The translations under genes and the position numbers were made by a program. A stretch of DNA of 5,985 nt from Candidatus Aenigmatarchaeota archaeon (GTDB lineage: Archaea > Aenigmatarchaeota > Aenigmatarchaeia > CG10238-14 > SpSt-28): the NCBI GenBank assembly GCA_023256115.1, contig JAGDWU010000110.1:1-5985 (forward strand). Direction: 5' to 3'. Positions 1 through 5,924 of the stretch are shown here, piece after piece. The notes under the pieces are model-generated. The model did not search any database. It had not been told where the DNA came from and saw only the letters and a list, made by a program, of their open reading frames with translations. How positions within the stretch are numbered: position 1 is the stretch's first letter; every line of letters begins with the position of its first letter.

Positions 1-72
1 TTGGGAGTTAAAGCAAAAATTGATTCATCAAAAAATCTTTTCGAAATTAAAGAAAATGGAGTAAGAGAGTAA
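1..72 (+). CDS. C-terminal tail of a probable S66 peptidase (LD-carboxypeptidase / MccF type), cut by the window edge
   Basis: The frame is open from base 1 and gives 23 residues before TAA at 70-72. The tail reads GVKAKIDSSKNLFEIKENGV. S66 serine peptidases (LD-carboxypeptidases trimming peptidoglycan tetrapeptides, and MccF-type microcin immunity proteins) typically end with a strand of the form G-[VA]-x-A-x-[IV]-D, then F-x-I-L-E-x-[AG]-V, and the fit is good. The catalytic Ser-Glu-His triad lies outside the window, so the assignment rests on this tail alone. It is the only probable gene on the plus strand and converges on the minus-strand operon that ends at 263. No clear hairpin terminator follows it. 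It could instead be the end of an unrelated beta-rich protein. Confidence 0.5.
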   Translation: MGVKAKIDSSKNLFEIKENGVRE

Positions 73-154
73 AAACAGGAGAAATATTATATAAATATAA
101 AAATGTTAGAAAAATCTTGGCTTAAGCTCAACAGGCGAAAACATAGGAATTGAC

Positions 155-208
155 TTAAGATTCTAAAGAATAGAATTTTAAGAAAAGATGAAAGTGAAAA
201 TAAAAAAC
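155..208 (-). pseudogene. relic of a HIT-domain protein tail (second copy)
   Basis: Read on the minus strand this gives VFYFHFHLFLKFYSLES and then TAA at 155-157. HIT hydrolases carry the active-site signature Q-S-V-F-H-F-H-F-H-L-I-P near the C-terminus. Here the last two histidines (194-196 and 188-190) remain, and the first reads as Tyr (TAT for CAT). The sequence matches the tail of the HIT pseudogene at 3962-4297 base for base over 19 bp and more loosely on both sides. Upstream of about 208 the HIT similarity stops and an in-frame TGA lies at 218-220, so only the tail is present. It lies just beyond the 3' end of the DUF3142 operon. The call depends largely on comparison with the larger copy. 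Confidence 0.6.
183..201. repeat. 19-bp direct repeat, left copy (HIT active-site codons)
   Basis: This 19-bp stretch is identical to 3997-4015 and in the same orientation, 3814 bp away. On the minus strand both copies encode the HFHL core of the HIT active site, so the repeat is explained as paired HIT relics and not as a transposon end. Confidence 0.8.
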
Positions 209-262
209 ACATCTATTTCAGTTATATTATTTTTATTTCTTTATACATTTTTATTTAATTCT

Positions 263-2821
263 TCAATAGTAATAAGGAGTCTTTTTTGCCCAAGGAGATT
301 CAGGATATTTTTCATGAAGAAGTAAAAAGGCTTTTTTAGAAACTTCGAATTTCTGTTCATCTTCATATCCGTCATAAACTCTGTATTTAGTACCCATAAC
401 TAAAAGGTGCAATGCGTAGGGAATCAAATCATCATTGGGATTTTCTTCAAACCAATTATATATTGACTTATAATACTCAATATAACTAACATTACTGGGG
501 TTATTTATTATTGGTACATTAATAAAATCCACATCTACTTTAAGAATATTTTTAAAAAAATGAAGATCGTATATAATATAGTTATTATTATATAAGAATG
601 GTAGCCATGGTTGATAAAATGCAGGATTCCCCTGCGGCCATAGTAATGAATACAAAGTAGCTAAAAAGTATTTCTGATTTTTGGATGTAGAATTTGCAAG
701 TCGAGATAAAACATTTTTTCCTTCTTTATCTTTGATTAATTTTATTAAAATTTTACTCATGAGAGTTAAATCATATTCGTTTTGATTTAAATAGGCCCTT
801 ATAAATCTATGTAAAGTATATGGCTCAAACGCACTTAAAACTTTTTCTTGTGTGATGGTACTTGGTAAAATTATTTGATTAAAAATTTTATAATATTCAG
901 AAGAAGATAGTTTATCTAATTCAGCAAGTAGAAATGGAGAAAGAAACCCATTTTCGATTTCTGCATTTTTTATTTCTATATCAAATAGTTCCTTAATATG
1001 CTTGTAATAATCTCTATTGTCTTCATAATTTTTTATTTTTATAATTAATTTCAAATCCGCAAGTAAATTATTTCTTCCAAACTTTGCTATTAATTCGTCA
1101 ATTTCTTTTTCAGCTAGGTCTAATTTTTTTAATTTATAATATAAAATCGCTCTATAAAATTTGATAGTAGAATACAATGGGTGGTCAGGTGAAACCTCTA
1201 GACTTTTTTGTATAATTTCTGATGTGTCTTCTGAAGATGGAGCAGTTTTAATAGCAGCCAGGAGCCAAGTAATAGATTTATCTTTTAGATAACGCGAATA
1301 TGCTATATCGAACCAACCTTCATCGCCGTAATGAAATGTTAAAATCCAACTAGCCATATCTGGAAGTTTATTTTGTTTTATTAAACTTTTAATGAACTCA
1401 GTTTTTTCTTTATTAAGTCTTTCTTTTTCCTTGTATTTTTTATATTCTTCTTTATAATATCCTGAAGATTTTTTCTTTATATCCCAAAAATCTTCCGCCT
1501 CATAAGTAAATTCGATTGCTACCCCAAAATATTTCTCGTCATCATAAAATATTGGATTCCAGGGCATATAAGAAATCCAATTATAAATCGGTCTAGGTAA
1601 ATTAAAAGGGACTTGAATTATTTGGAAATATTTACCAGGAATTTTATCTAAACAAATTTTATCAACTGAAAATAGGTTGTTCTCTATATTACTTAAAAAC
1701 AATGCTGGTTCTATTCTAAAATAAATGTGATTCATAAGATAGTCATAAGCATCTTTGTGGATTTTGCTTAATTCCCGATTTCTAATAATATCTTTTAATA
1801 ATTTTTCAGATTCTCTAAGATTATTAACGAAATTTTTTATTTTATTTTTTAATTTATTTTTTTCAGAAACAGGATCAGGACCACAATCCCAATCCGAGTT
1901 TCTACTACATAAATCAAAATACTCTATATGGTCGACCAATCTTGCAGGATTGTTTTCATATCCATTGCCAAGTTCTTCGAATGCCTTTCTAACATAAACT
2001 CTAGGAATCACTAATAGAGATGATAAATAAGCGGGGTGATCTTTATCTTTGGAAATTAAAATAAATCTCTTTAATGCTTCTTGAAAGTTATTTTTATAAA
2101 AAAAATAACTTGCTATTTGGTAATCTCTTAATTTTCTAATTAAAAGAGGATATTCGGTATTTAGCTGTGATGGAGGATTGCAAGCATTAAAAACTTCATC
2201 TTGTCCCTTAATCCATTCTAATATATAGGATAATTTTGATGCTTCGTCGGATTTCGAAAAGTTATCTTTTTTAAATACAGATTTAATTTTATTTAATAAA
2301 TCAGCTAACAAAATAAACAATTTATTTATAAAAGAAGGATTTGTAGGTATTTTATTATCTATCTGATAAGTTTTTAGAAGATAAGATAGTGTTTCATAAG
2401 CGTTTCTATATGCGTCCGGATATATATTCGGATAATTTTCATTAAATCTACATTTTTTTTCATTAGAAATAGATGGCAATTTTATTTTATTATTTAATCC
2501 CATTTTAATAGCACGTAGGATTACTTTAGATCTTAACTCATTCCATAATGCTTCATAATCTACTTCTTTTGTTGATAGACTTTCTCGTGTTTCACAAGAA
2601 ACTTCAATTTTTTTATTTTTACCCAATAAATAAGCTATTGCTAAATGGCGTGGGTAATAAGAGTGCAAAAAAATTAAATCCTTAGAAGGGGTATATTCGA
2701 ATGACTCATAATAAAATCTTTTACCAAAAACAAGCTCAGGTGCACATGCTAATGCTATATTGTTAAATAAAATTAAAATTACAATGAATGATCCAACCAA
2801 AGAAGGAATACTTTGCTTCAT
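263..2821 (-). CDS. secreted 852-residue helical-repeat (TPR-like) protein of an uncharacterised family
   Basis: The function is unknown. The protein begins with a clear export signal: Lys2, a hydrophobic core at about residues 8-22, then A-L-A before Cys26. The mature start C-A-P-E resembles the C-G-P-x-F start I recall for large uncharacterised proteobacterial proteins. Cleavage could be by signal peptidase I after Ala25, because the lipobox is poor (Ala at -3). Family-like landmarks are W-I-K-G-Q-D-E-V-F-N-A-C (203-214), a TPR-like helical pair at 233-280 ending P-A-Y-L..R-V-Y-V-R-K-A, another repeat-like segment at 552-582, and the terminal block AFLLLHEKYPESPWAKKTPY followed by YY (831-852). 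Residues 445-475 are highly charged and helical. Cysteines at 26, 76, 124, 214, 305, 313 and 390 suit an exported protein with disulfides. No catalytic motif is visible. It lies 59 bp downstream of the DUF3142 gene, so co-transcription is likely. The ATG is chosen because the signal peptide starts there; no Shine-Dalgarno is seen. Confidence 0.9.
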   Translation of the reverse strand: MKQSIPSLVGSFIVILILFNNIALACAPELVFGKRFYYESFEYTPSKDLIFLHSYYPRHLAIAYLLGKNKKIEVSCETRESLSTKEVDYEALWNELRSKVILRAIKMGLNNKIKLPSISNEKKCRFNENYPNIYPDAYRNAYETLSYLLKTYQIDNKIPTNPSFINKLFILLADLLNKIKSVFKKDNFSKSDEASKLSYILEWIKGQDEVFNACNPPSQLNTEYPLLIRKLRDYQIASYFFYKNNFQEALKRFILISKDKDHPAYLSSLLVIPRVYVRKAFEELGNGYENNPARLVDHIEYFDLCSRNSDWDCGPDPVSEKNKLKNKIKNFVNNLRESEKLLKDIIRNRELSKIHKDAYDYLMNHIYFRIEPALFLSNIENNLFSVDKICLDKIPGKYFQIIQVPFNLPRPIYNWISYMPWNPIFYDDEKYFGVAIEFTYEAEDFWDIKKKSSGYYKEEYKKYKEKERLNKEKTEFIKSLIKQNKLPDMASWILTFHYGDEGWFDIAYSRYLKDKSITWLLAAIKTAPSSEDTSEIIQKSLEVSPDHPLYSTIKFYRAILYYKLKKLDLAEKEIDELIAKFGRNNLLADLKLIIKIKNYEDNRDYYKHIKELFDIEIKNAEIENGFLSPFLLAELDKLSSSEYYKIFNQIILPSTITQEKVLSAFEPYTLHRFIRAYLNQNEYDLTLMSKILIKLIKDKEGKNVLSRLANSTSKNQKYFLATLYSLLWPQGNPAFYQPWLPFLYNNNYIIYDLHFFKNILKVDVDFINVPIINNPSNVSYIEYYKSIYNWFEENPNDDLIPYALHLLVMGTKYRVYDGYEDEQKFEVSKKAFLLLHEKYPESPWAKKTPYYY

Positions 2822-2829
2822 TTTGGATA

Positions 2830-2835
2830 ATTATA
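2830..2835 (-). promoter_or_regulatory. possible -10 box directly upstream of the helical-repeat gene
   Basis: A perfect TATAAT lies 8 nt before the ATG at 2821. A weak TTGGAT with an 18-nt spacer could serve as -35. Transcription from here would begin at or within a few bases of the start codon. The DNA is very AT-rich, so chance occurrence is quite possible. Confidence 0.35.
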
Positions 2836-2880
2836 ATAAAAAAAACATTAAGAATCCAAAATATTATTGATATTAAATTT

Positions 2881-3768
2881 TTAATTTAAATTCAATTTTT
2901 TTATCAAAAAAATAAATTTTTTTAGATTTTCTAAATTTAAACCCCATATGTAAATCTTATTGAAAACGATATTATTTCCATCTAAAGATAAATTTTTTAA
3001 ATCATCGATGATAATACCTACGCTCCTTTTACATAATGGGGAAATTTTTTCTTCTTTTAATAAGAATGTCAATCCCAAATTACCATTCTTAGAATAAAGC
3101 ATAGGCACTATCTCGTCTAAATTTAAATTTGTTAAAAAATTATTGTCATAACACCAAGATGGTGCAATATTTAATGATATAATTTTATTAGCAAGAAGCT
3201 TTTTTAGATTTTTCGTCACTTTATAAACAAATTTTTTTTCGTAATTTCTAAAATCAAAATCAATTTGGCATCCTATGATATTACTGAATTCCCTCCATTT
3301 ATTTTGAGCACAAATGTTATAAATATATTGAGTCAATATTTTTTCATATCTTCTTTGTTTAAAATAAAAAACAAACTTTCTTTCTTTGTTGATTATTCTT
3401 ATTACTAATATAACTGGATGCTTATAGTAGATAGATGGTAGCGCAGGAAAATGCAAATTAGGATAAAATTTTACTTCATCTTTTTCTATTATGAGCGTTC
3501 CTACTAAATAGGCGAATTCTAGATTCCTAAGTTTTTTTTCGTCATAATAACTCAATGAAGATAAATCTATATGTCTATCCCATAACCAAATAACTATTGA
3601 GGGTTGAATTTTACCCTTTAAAAGGAATTTATTATTTGAAAATATATTAGAAGCCTTTTTGCAACTAGCAACATTTAAGATAAAAACTATGCTTAATAAC
3701 AAACAAAAATAATTTAAATTTAAGTATTTAAAATTTATATTGAGATTTTTTAAAAAACTTATTAACAT
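2881..3768 (-). CDS. DUF3142-domain lipoprotein
   Basis: This 295-residue protein has a long export signal with a hydrophobic core at about residues 20-33 and the lipobox V-A-S-C at Cys36, so it is probably lipid-anchored. The body matches the DUF3142 family as I know it: a W-x-W-D-R-H-I strand near 61-66 (the Y-x-W-x-R-x-W position), an I-L-V-I-R-I strand (120-125), the signature Q-I-D-F-D-F (168-173), S-L-N-I-A-P-S-W-C-Y-D-N (198-209, the family's LSITALASWC block) and D-E-I-V-P-M-L-Y (218-225, the DEAVPM block). Acidic residues at the end of a strand (Asp170, Asp172) would fit a glycosidase-like barrel, but that is inference and no activity is known for the family. It is the first gene of a two-gene unit with the helical-repeat protein downstream. 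I recall such pairs in Proteobacteria but cannot check. No Shine-Dalgarno precedes the ATG. Confidence 0.85.
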   Translation of the reverse strand: MLISFLKNLNINFKYLNLNYFCLLLSIVFILNVASCKKASNIFSNNKFLLKGKIQPSIVIWLWDRHIDLSSLSYYDEKKLRNLEFAYLVGTLIIEKDEVKFYPNLHFPALPSIYYKHPVILVIRIINKERKFVFYFKQRRYEKILTQYIYNICAQNKWREFSNIIGCQIDFDFRNYEKKFVYKVTKNLKKLLANKIISLNIAPSWCYDNNFLTNLNLDEIVPMLYSKNGNLGLTFLLKEEKISPLCKRSVGIIIDDLKNLSLDGNNIVFNKIYIWGLNLENLKKFIFLIKKLNLN

Positions 3769-3778
3769 TTTTTATTTC

Positions 3779-3784
3779 ATTATA
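3779..3784 (-). promoter_or_regulatory. possible -10 box upstream of the DUF3142 operon
   Basis: TATAAT lies 10 nt before the ATG at 3768, again too close for a normal leader. No recognisable -35 is found at 16-18 nt. A GAGG stretch lies about 18 nt upstream of the ATG, too far to serve as its ribosome-binding site. Weak on its own; the repetition of the pattern at other genes here is what makes it worth listing. Confidence 0.3.
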
Positions 3785-3898
3785 ATTTTATATCCTCTTT
3801 TGTTTTTTTATGCATCTTAATTTATTTAATTTTAAAATAATACCGTCGTAAATTCTTTATAAATTTTTCAAAATTTTTAGAGAATATTAACTTTATGT

Positions 3899-3918
3899 TT
3901 TCTTAAAAAATTAAGAAA
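3899..3918. other. AT-rich hairpin between the HIT pseudogene and the DUF3142 operon
   Basis: TTTCTTAA, a 4-nt loop AAAA, then TTAAGAAA form a perfect 8-bp stem. It lies 44 bp past the stop of the HIT pseudogene and about 130 bp before the DUF3142 start, so it could be an old terminator of the HIT gene. The stem has one GC pair and no strong T-tract follows on the minus strand, so terminator function is doubtful. Confidence 0.3.
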
Positions 3919-3961
3919 TTTATTTTACTATTTTAATCTTATTTATTTTCGGCAATTTAAA

Positions 3962-4297
3962 CTAAATATCTAAACTATCATTTTTAAGTTTCAGAAAAAA
4001 GATGAAAGTGAAAATGAAAACAGATTGCTTACCGTCTTTACCACTGGCATGAAGAAAGTTAACGCCAGAAGTCTTAATTTTTTGTATAATAGGGATAATT
4101 TTTACAACTTTTATCATCTTACATAAGATACTCCAGGAATATTATATAAATCTTTATAATGTTTTTTAAGAATAATTAAAATGTGTTCGTAAATTTCAAT
4201 TTTTTGGTAAAAAACGAATTACATTTTTATCTTCATAAATTATTTTTATTGATTCTTCTTTTTAGCTTATTATCTTACAAAAAACGCAATTTTTTAT
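3962..4297 (-). pseudogene. HIT-domain hydrolase pseudogene, nearly full length with several frameshifts
   Basis: HIT proteins are small nucleotide hydrolases or transferases with the signature H-x-H-x-H. Reading the minus strand across frames recovers one in order. NCVFCKIIS comes first, with the start codon apparently decayed to ATA at 4295-4297 behind a GCGGAG stretch. An in-frame TAA follows at 4262-4264, then KEESIKIIYEDKNVIRFLP. After a frameshift near 4205 comes EHILIILKKHYKDLYNIPGV. After stops and another shift near 4115 comes KIKTSGVNFLHASGKDGKQS, then VF. One base is lost near 4017, and the shifted frame reads HFHFHL with all three histidines (4014-4016, 4008-4010, 4002-4004). The frame returns to LKLKNDSLDI and TAG at 3962-3964. 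Every landmark of the family is present in order, so homology is near certain and the gene is dead. It lies upstream of the DUF3142 operon on the same strand. Confidence 0.88.
3997..4015. repeat. 19-bp direct repeat, right copy (HIT active-site codons)
   Basis: Identical to 183-201. It lies inside the HIT pseudogene over the H-F-H-L codons. Similarity extends in a degraded form for about 50 bp around it. Confidence 0.8.
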
Positions 4298-4407
4298 TTG
4301 CTCCGCAAAGTTGAATTTGTTCAAACCTTAGAAAACCTTATCAACCAAACCTCTTAGCAAACAAAATTGATGATAATGAAGGTAATAAAAGTGTTGAAAA
4401 TTTTATA

Positions 4408-4476
4408 TTAAAGATATTCTTTAAGATATTCAATCGTAAGTTCTGCTTGAGCTAAAATTGTTTTTAAAGTCTTTAA
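4408..4476 (-). pseudogene. hicA: C-terminal fragment of a hicA mRNA-interferase toxin gene
   Basis: The minus-strand frame gives TLKTILAQAELTIEYLKEYL before TAA at 4408-4410. HicA toxins (double-stranded-RNA-binding-fold mRNA interferases) end in G-T-L-x-x-I-L-x-x-A-G-L-[ST]-x-E-E-F, and the match is clear, with Glu in place of the usual Gly. The N-terminal two-thirds, including the catalytic histidine in the G-x-H segment, are missing. The fragment is in a different frame from hicB and joins it directly at the hicB stop, which points to a deletion that removed the end of hicB and most of hicA. It cannot be a working toxin. Confidence 0.75.
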
Positions 4477-4649
4477 TCTTTTTTTAATCCCTCTAAATAA
4501 CAATAAATAGCATCTTCAACCATCTTTTTTGCTTCTTCTAAATCTTTTCCTTCAGTTACAAGCCCAGGTAAAGCAGGAACAATAATTGTATATCCACCAT
4601 CTTCATTTTTCTCAAAAATAGCTGTATATTGTAGCAATTTCTTTTTCAT
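4473..4649 (-). CDS. hicB: short HicB-family antitoxin
   Basis: This 58-residue protein has the HicB partial RNase-H-like fold motif: L-L-Q-Y-T-A-I-F near the start, D-G-G-Y-T-I-I-V-P-A-L-P-G (17-29), then T-E-G and an amphipathic E-E-A-K-K-M-V-E-D-A-I helix ending Y-L-E-G-L-K-K-D. HicB neutralises the HicA mRNA interferase and often represses its own operon; no DNA-binding domain is seen here. The frame runs open back to an ATG at 4739, but the extra 30 codons overlie a ferredoxin relic, and HicB homology begins exactly at Met 4649. Usual short HicB proteins are some 10-15 residues longer, so the C-terminus looks clipped by the deletion that also destroyed hicA. Without a toxin partner its role is unclear; it may be decaying. 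Confidence 0.8.
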   Translation of the reverse strand: MKKKLLQYTAIFEKNEDGGYTIIVPALPGLVTEGKDLEEAKKMVEDAIYCYLEGLKKD

Positions 4650-4662
4650 AAAAGAATTATAA
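4567..4662. repeat. 96-bp perfect direct repeat, copy 1 (hicB 5' end and promoter)
   Basis: Identical at every base to 5842-5937, in the same orientation and 1275 bp apart. It covers the first 27-28 hicB codons, the 6-nt leader and the TATAAT box. The sequence diverges abruptly on both sides. It bounds the GC-richer TauE/ferredoxin block on the left. Confidence 0.97.
4656..4661 (-). promoter_or_regulatory. possible -10 box of hicB giving a leaderless mRNA
   Basis: A perfect TATAAT lies 6 nt before the hicB ATG at 4649, so transcription would start at about the A of the start codon. No Shine-Dalgarno is present, in line with a leaderless message. No convincing -35 is seen. The same box is duplicated at 5931-5936 in the second repeat copy. 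Confidence 0.45.
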
Positions 4663-4683
4663 CATAAAATTTGCGAACAAAAA

Positions 4684-4697
4684 GATAAAATTTTATC
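4684..4697. promoter_or_regulatory. 14-bp perfect palindrome upstream of hicB
   Basis: GATAAAATTTTATC is its own reverse complement and lies about 22 bp upstream of the -10 box. It could be an operator for the TA locus or for another regulator. It also coincides with the stop of the ferredoxin relic. AT-rich DNA makes such palindromes fairly common, and the second hicB copy at 5842-5937 does not carry it. Confidence 0.3.
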
Positions 4698-4842
4698 ATG
4701 AACCAAGTCCGCAGGAAGTGACGCATATTCCACAGCCAATACACTTATTCTCGCCTATCACAGGATTCCACTGAATTTGTTCCCGATCTACGCCTTGGAT
4801 TTTGGCGAATTTTGGGTCTTGTTTTTATTGTTCGTCTATAGT
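4696..4842 (-). pseudogene. truncated [4Fe-4S] ferredoxin gene
   Basis: The minus-strand frame reads TIDEQ, a TAA at 4825-4827, then KQDPKFAKIQGVDREQIQW, NPVIGENK and CIGCGICVTSCGLGS, and stops at TGA (4696-4698). C-x2-C-x2-C-x3-C with flanking glycines is a classic [4Fe-4S] cluster site, and the lead-in V-x-R-E-x-I-x-W-x-P matches small ferredoxins whose cluster follows an R-E-x-I-x-W-x-P-T-I-D stretch. The frame makes sense on both sides of the TAA, so that stop looks like a nonsense mutation. No start codon is found, and everything after the fourth cysteine (usually C-G-R-x-V-Y-D-W/F-D and beyond) is gone. It follows the TauE/SafE gene closely on the same strand and shares its higher GC, so the two probably formed an operon. 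The break lies just short of the hicB repeat. Confidence 0.75.
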
Positions 4843-4867
4843 TTTGTTTAAAAATTATTTTAATTAA

Positions 4868-5644
4868 CTAGATGGCTATCCCAAAATAAATCAGAATATA
4901 TTTGAGCGAAACATAAAGAAAGAGCAAGCCAAACAATACTTTTAGGGCATTCGGCTTGAATTTCGCTGTCAATTTGGCGCCATAAATCGCGCCTATCAAT
5001 GCTCCGATTCCCAATGTAATGGCCGCCGGAATATTGACTACTCCCTGATATATTTTGAACATTGCTCCTACCAGGGCAATCCAGACGAAACTGGCCATTG
5101 AAGTGCCAATCGCTAATTTTACCGGAGCGCTAAGAAAATAAATAAACGAGGGCACAAGAGCGTAACCGCCGCCCAAACCGATAATGCCCGTTAAAAAACC
5201 GATAGAAAAACCGAGAATGCTTTTTGTTGTTTTTGTTCCCGGTATTTGATTTTCAGCTGGATTTTTTGGACCTCGGCCTAACAATCCTTCATACATCATA
5301 CGGAACGATACTACCAAGAAAACAAAACCCAAAATAAGGTCCAGAAGATCTCCATAGTTTTTTATGTAGCCAAAAACAATTGAGCCGATAATTACTCCCA
5401 AAACTCCGCTTATGCCAACTATCCAAGAAGTTTTTTTGTCTACATTTCCCATTTTGATATGCTGGTAGGCGCCGGAGGCGGCCGTGAAAACCACAGCGGT
5501 CAAAGTTGTGCCGACCGCGATGGCCGGGTTAAAATGGAAACCAAAACGAATTACCGGCATCATTAAAGCGCATCCGCCTGTGCCTAAAAGTCCACCGATA
5601 ATGCCGGCTAATAAACCAGTGATAAGATAGATTAAGTAAGTCAT
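4868..5644 (-). CDS. TauE/SafE-family membrane transporter (anion permease/exporter)
   Basis: This 258-residue integral membrane protein has about eight hydrophobic segments. It shows the two-fold internal repeat of the TauE/SafE family: the first half opens with G-I-I-G-G-L-L-G-T-G-G (14-24) followed by a P-V-I-R-F stretch, and the second half repeats G-I-I-G-L-G-G-G-Y-A-L-V-P-S (153-166). The pattern A-V-G-T-T-L (43-48) is echoed by A-I-G-T-S-M (178-183). A charged cytoplasmic loop lies at about 118-141. Length is normal for the family. Members export sulfite, sulfoacetate or related sulfur or carboxylate anions; the substrate here cannot be told. A ferredoxin relic follows on the same strand. 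GC content is far above the surrounding genes, up to about two-thirds in places, which suggests transfer. No Shine-Dalgarno is seen; a weak TCGACA/TATAAC pair with a short 15-nt spacer lies at 5684-5710. Confidence 0.92.
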   Translation of the reverse strand: MTYLIYLITGLLAGIIGGLLGTGGCALMMPVIRFGFHFNPAIAVGTTLTAVVFTAASGAYQHIKMGNVDKKTSWIVGISGVLGVIIGSIVFGYIKNYGDLLDLILGFVFLVVSFRMMYEGLLGRGPKNPAENQIPGTKTTKSILGFSIGFLTGIIGLGGGYALVPSFIYFLSAPVKLAIGTSMASFVWIALVGAMFKIYQGVVNIPAAITLGIGALIGAIYGAKLTAKFKPNALKVLFGLLFLYVSLKYILIYFGIAI

Positions 5645-5732
5645 ATTTTTATTGTTTGTTAATGATTAATAATTTTTTATTTTGTTATATTGAACAATAA
5701 ATTTTGTCGACCTCAAAAATTATTGTTTTCCC

Positions 5733-5924
5733 TTAAAATATTAATAATAATAAAGCAATTATTCCTAAAATTGCCCAGACAGAATTTTTTTCAGAATCAT
5801 CAGCCAGATGATTACCAAAACGAAAATTAACCATGCTTGCTGGTAAAGCAGGAACAATAATTGTATATCCACCATCTTCATTTTTCTCAAAAATAGCTGT
5901 ATATTGTAGCAATTTCTTTTTCAT
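5733..5924 (-). pseudogene. hicB 5' fragment fused in frame to a hydrophobic tail (63-residue hybrid frame)
   Basis: The first 28 residues are identical to HicB, up to I-I-V-P-A-L-P. The frame then leaves the 96-bp repeat and continues with A-S-M-V-N-F-R-F-G-N-H-L-A-D-D-S-E-K-N and a membrane-type helix, SVWAILGIIALLLLIF, at the C-terminus. The HicB half lacks the G and the helix that complete the fold, so it is not a working antitoxin. The tail has its own ATG at 5832-5834 and could have been a 33-residue membrane peptide, or the end of a larger gene, before the repeat was placed in front of it. It lies 88 bp upstream of the TauE/SafE start on the same strand and carries the duplicated TATAAT, so it may be transcribed into that gene. 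I do not recognise the tail. Confidence 0.6.

Noticed and set aside
188..325. Plus-strand 45-codon frame starting M-K-V-K-I-K with a signal-peptide-like hydrophobic run
   Set aside because: Its first codons are the antisense of the HIT active-site relic, the rest runs into the 3' end of the minus-strand helical-repeat gene, and it has no homology I recognise. The hydrophobic run is what AT-rich T-tracts give.
1755..1997. Plus-strand 80-codon open frame inside the helical-repeat gene
   Set aside because: It is antisense to a well-supported long gene and shows no motif or start signal.
4002..4160. Plus-strand frame M-K-V-K-M-K... with an in-frame TGA followed by a prepilin-like hydrophobic stretch, suggesting UGA recoding
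   Set aside because: The frame is antisense to the HIT pseudogene, and the 852-residue gene uses TGA as a true stop at its family-typical C-terminus, so recoding is not supported.
4298..4407. Space between the HIT pseudogene and the hicA scrap, checked for further gene remains or RNA structure
   Set aside because: Several stops in each frame read and no recognisable motif; only short A+G-rich and T-rich runs.
4650..4739. N-terminal 30-codon extension of hicB from the ATG at 4739
   Set aside because: HicB homology starts at 4649, and the extension overlies the Cys-rich end of the ferredoxin relic in another frame.
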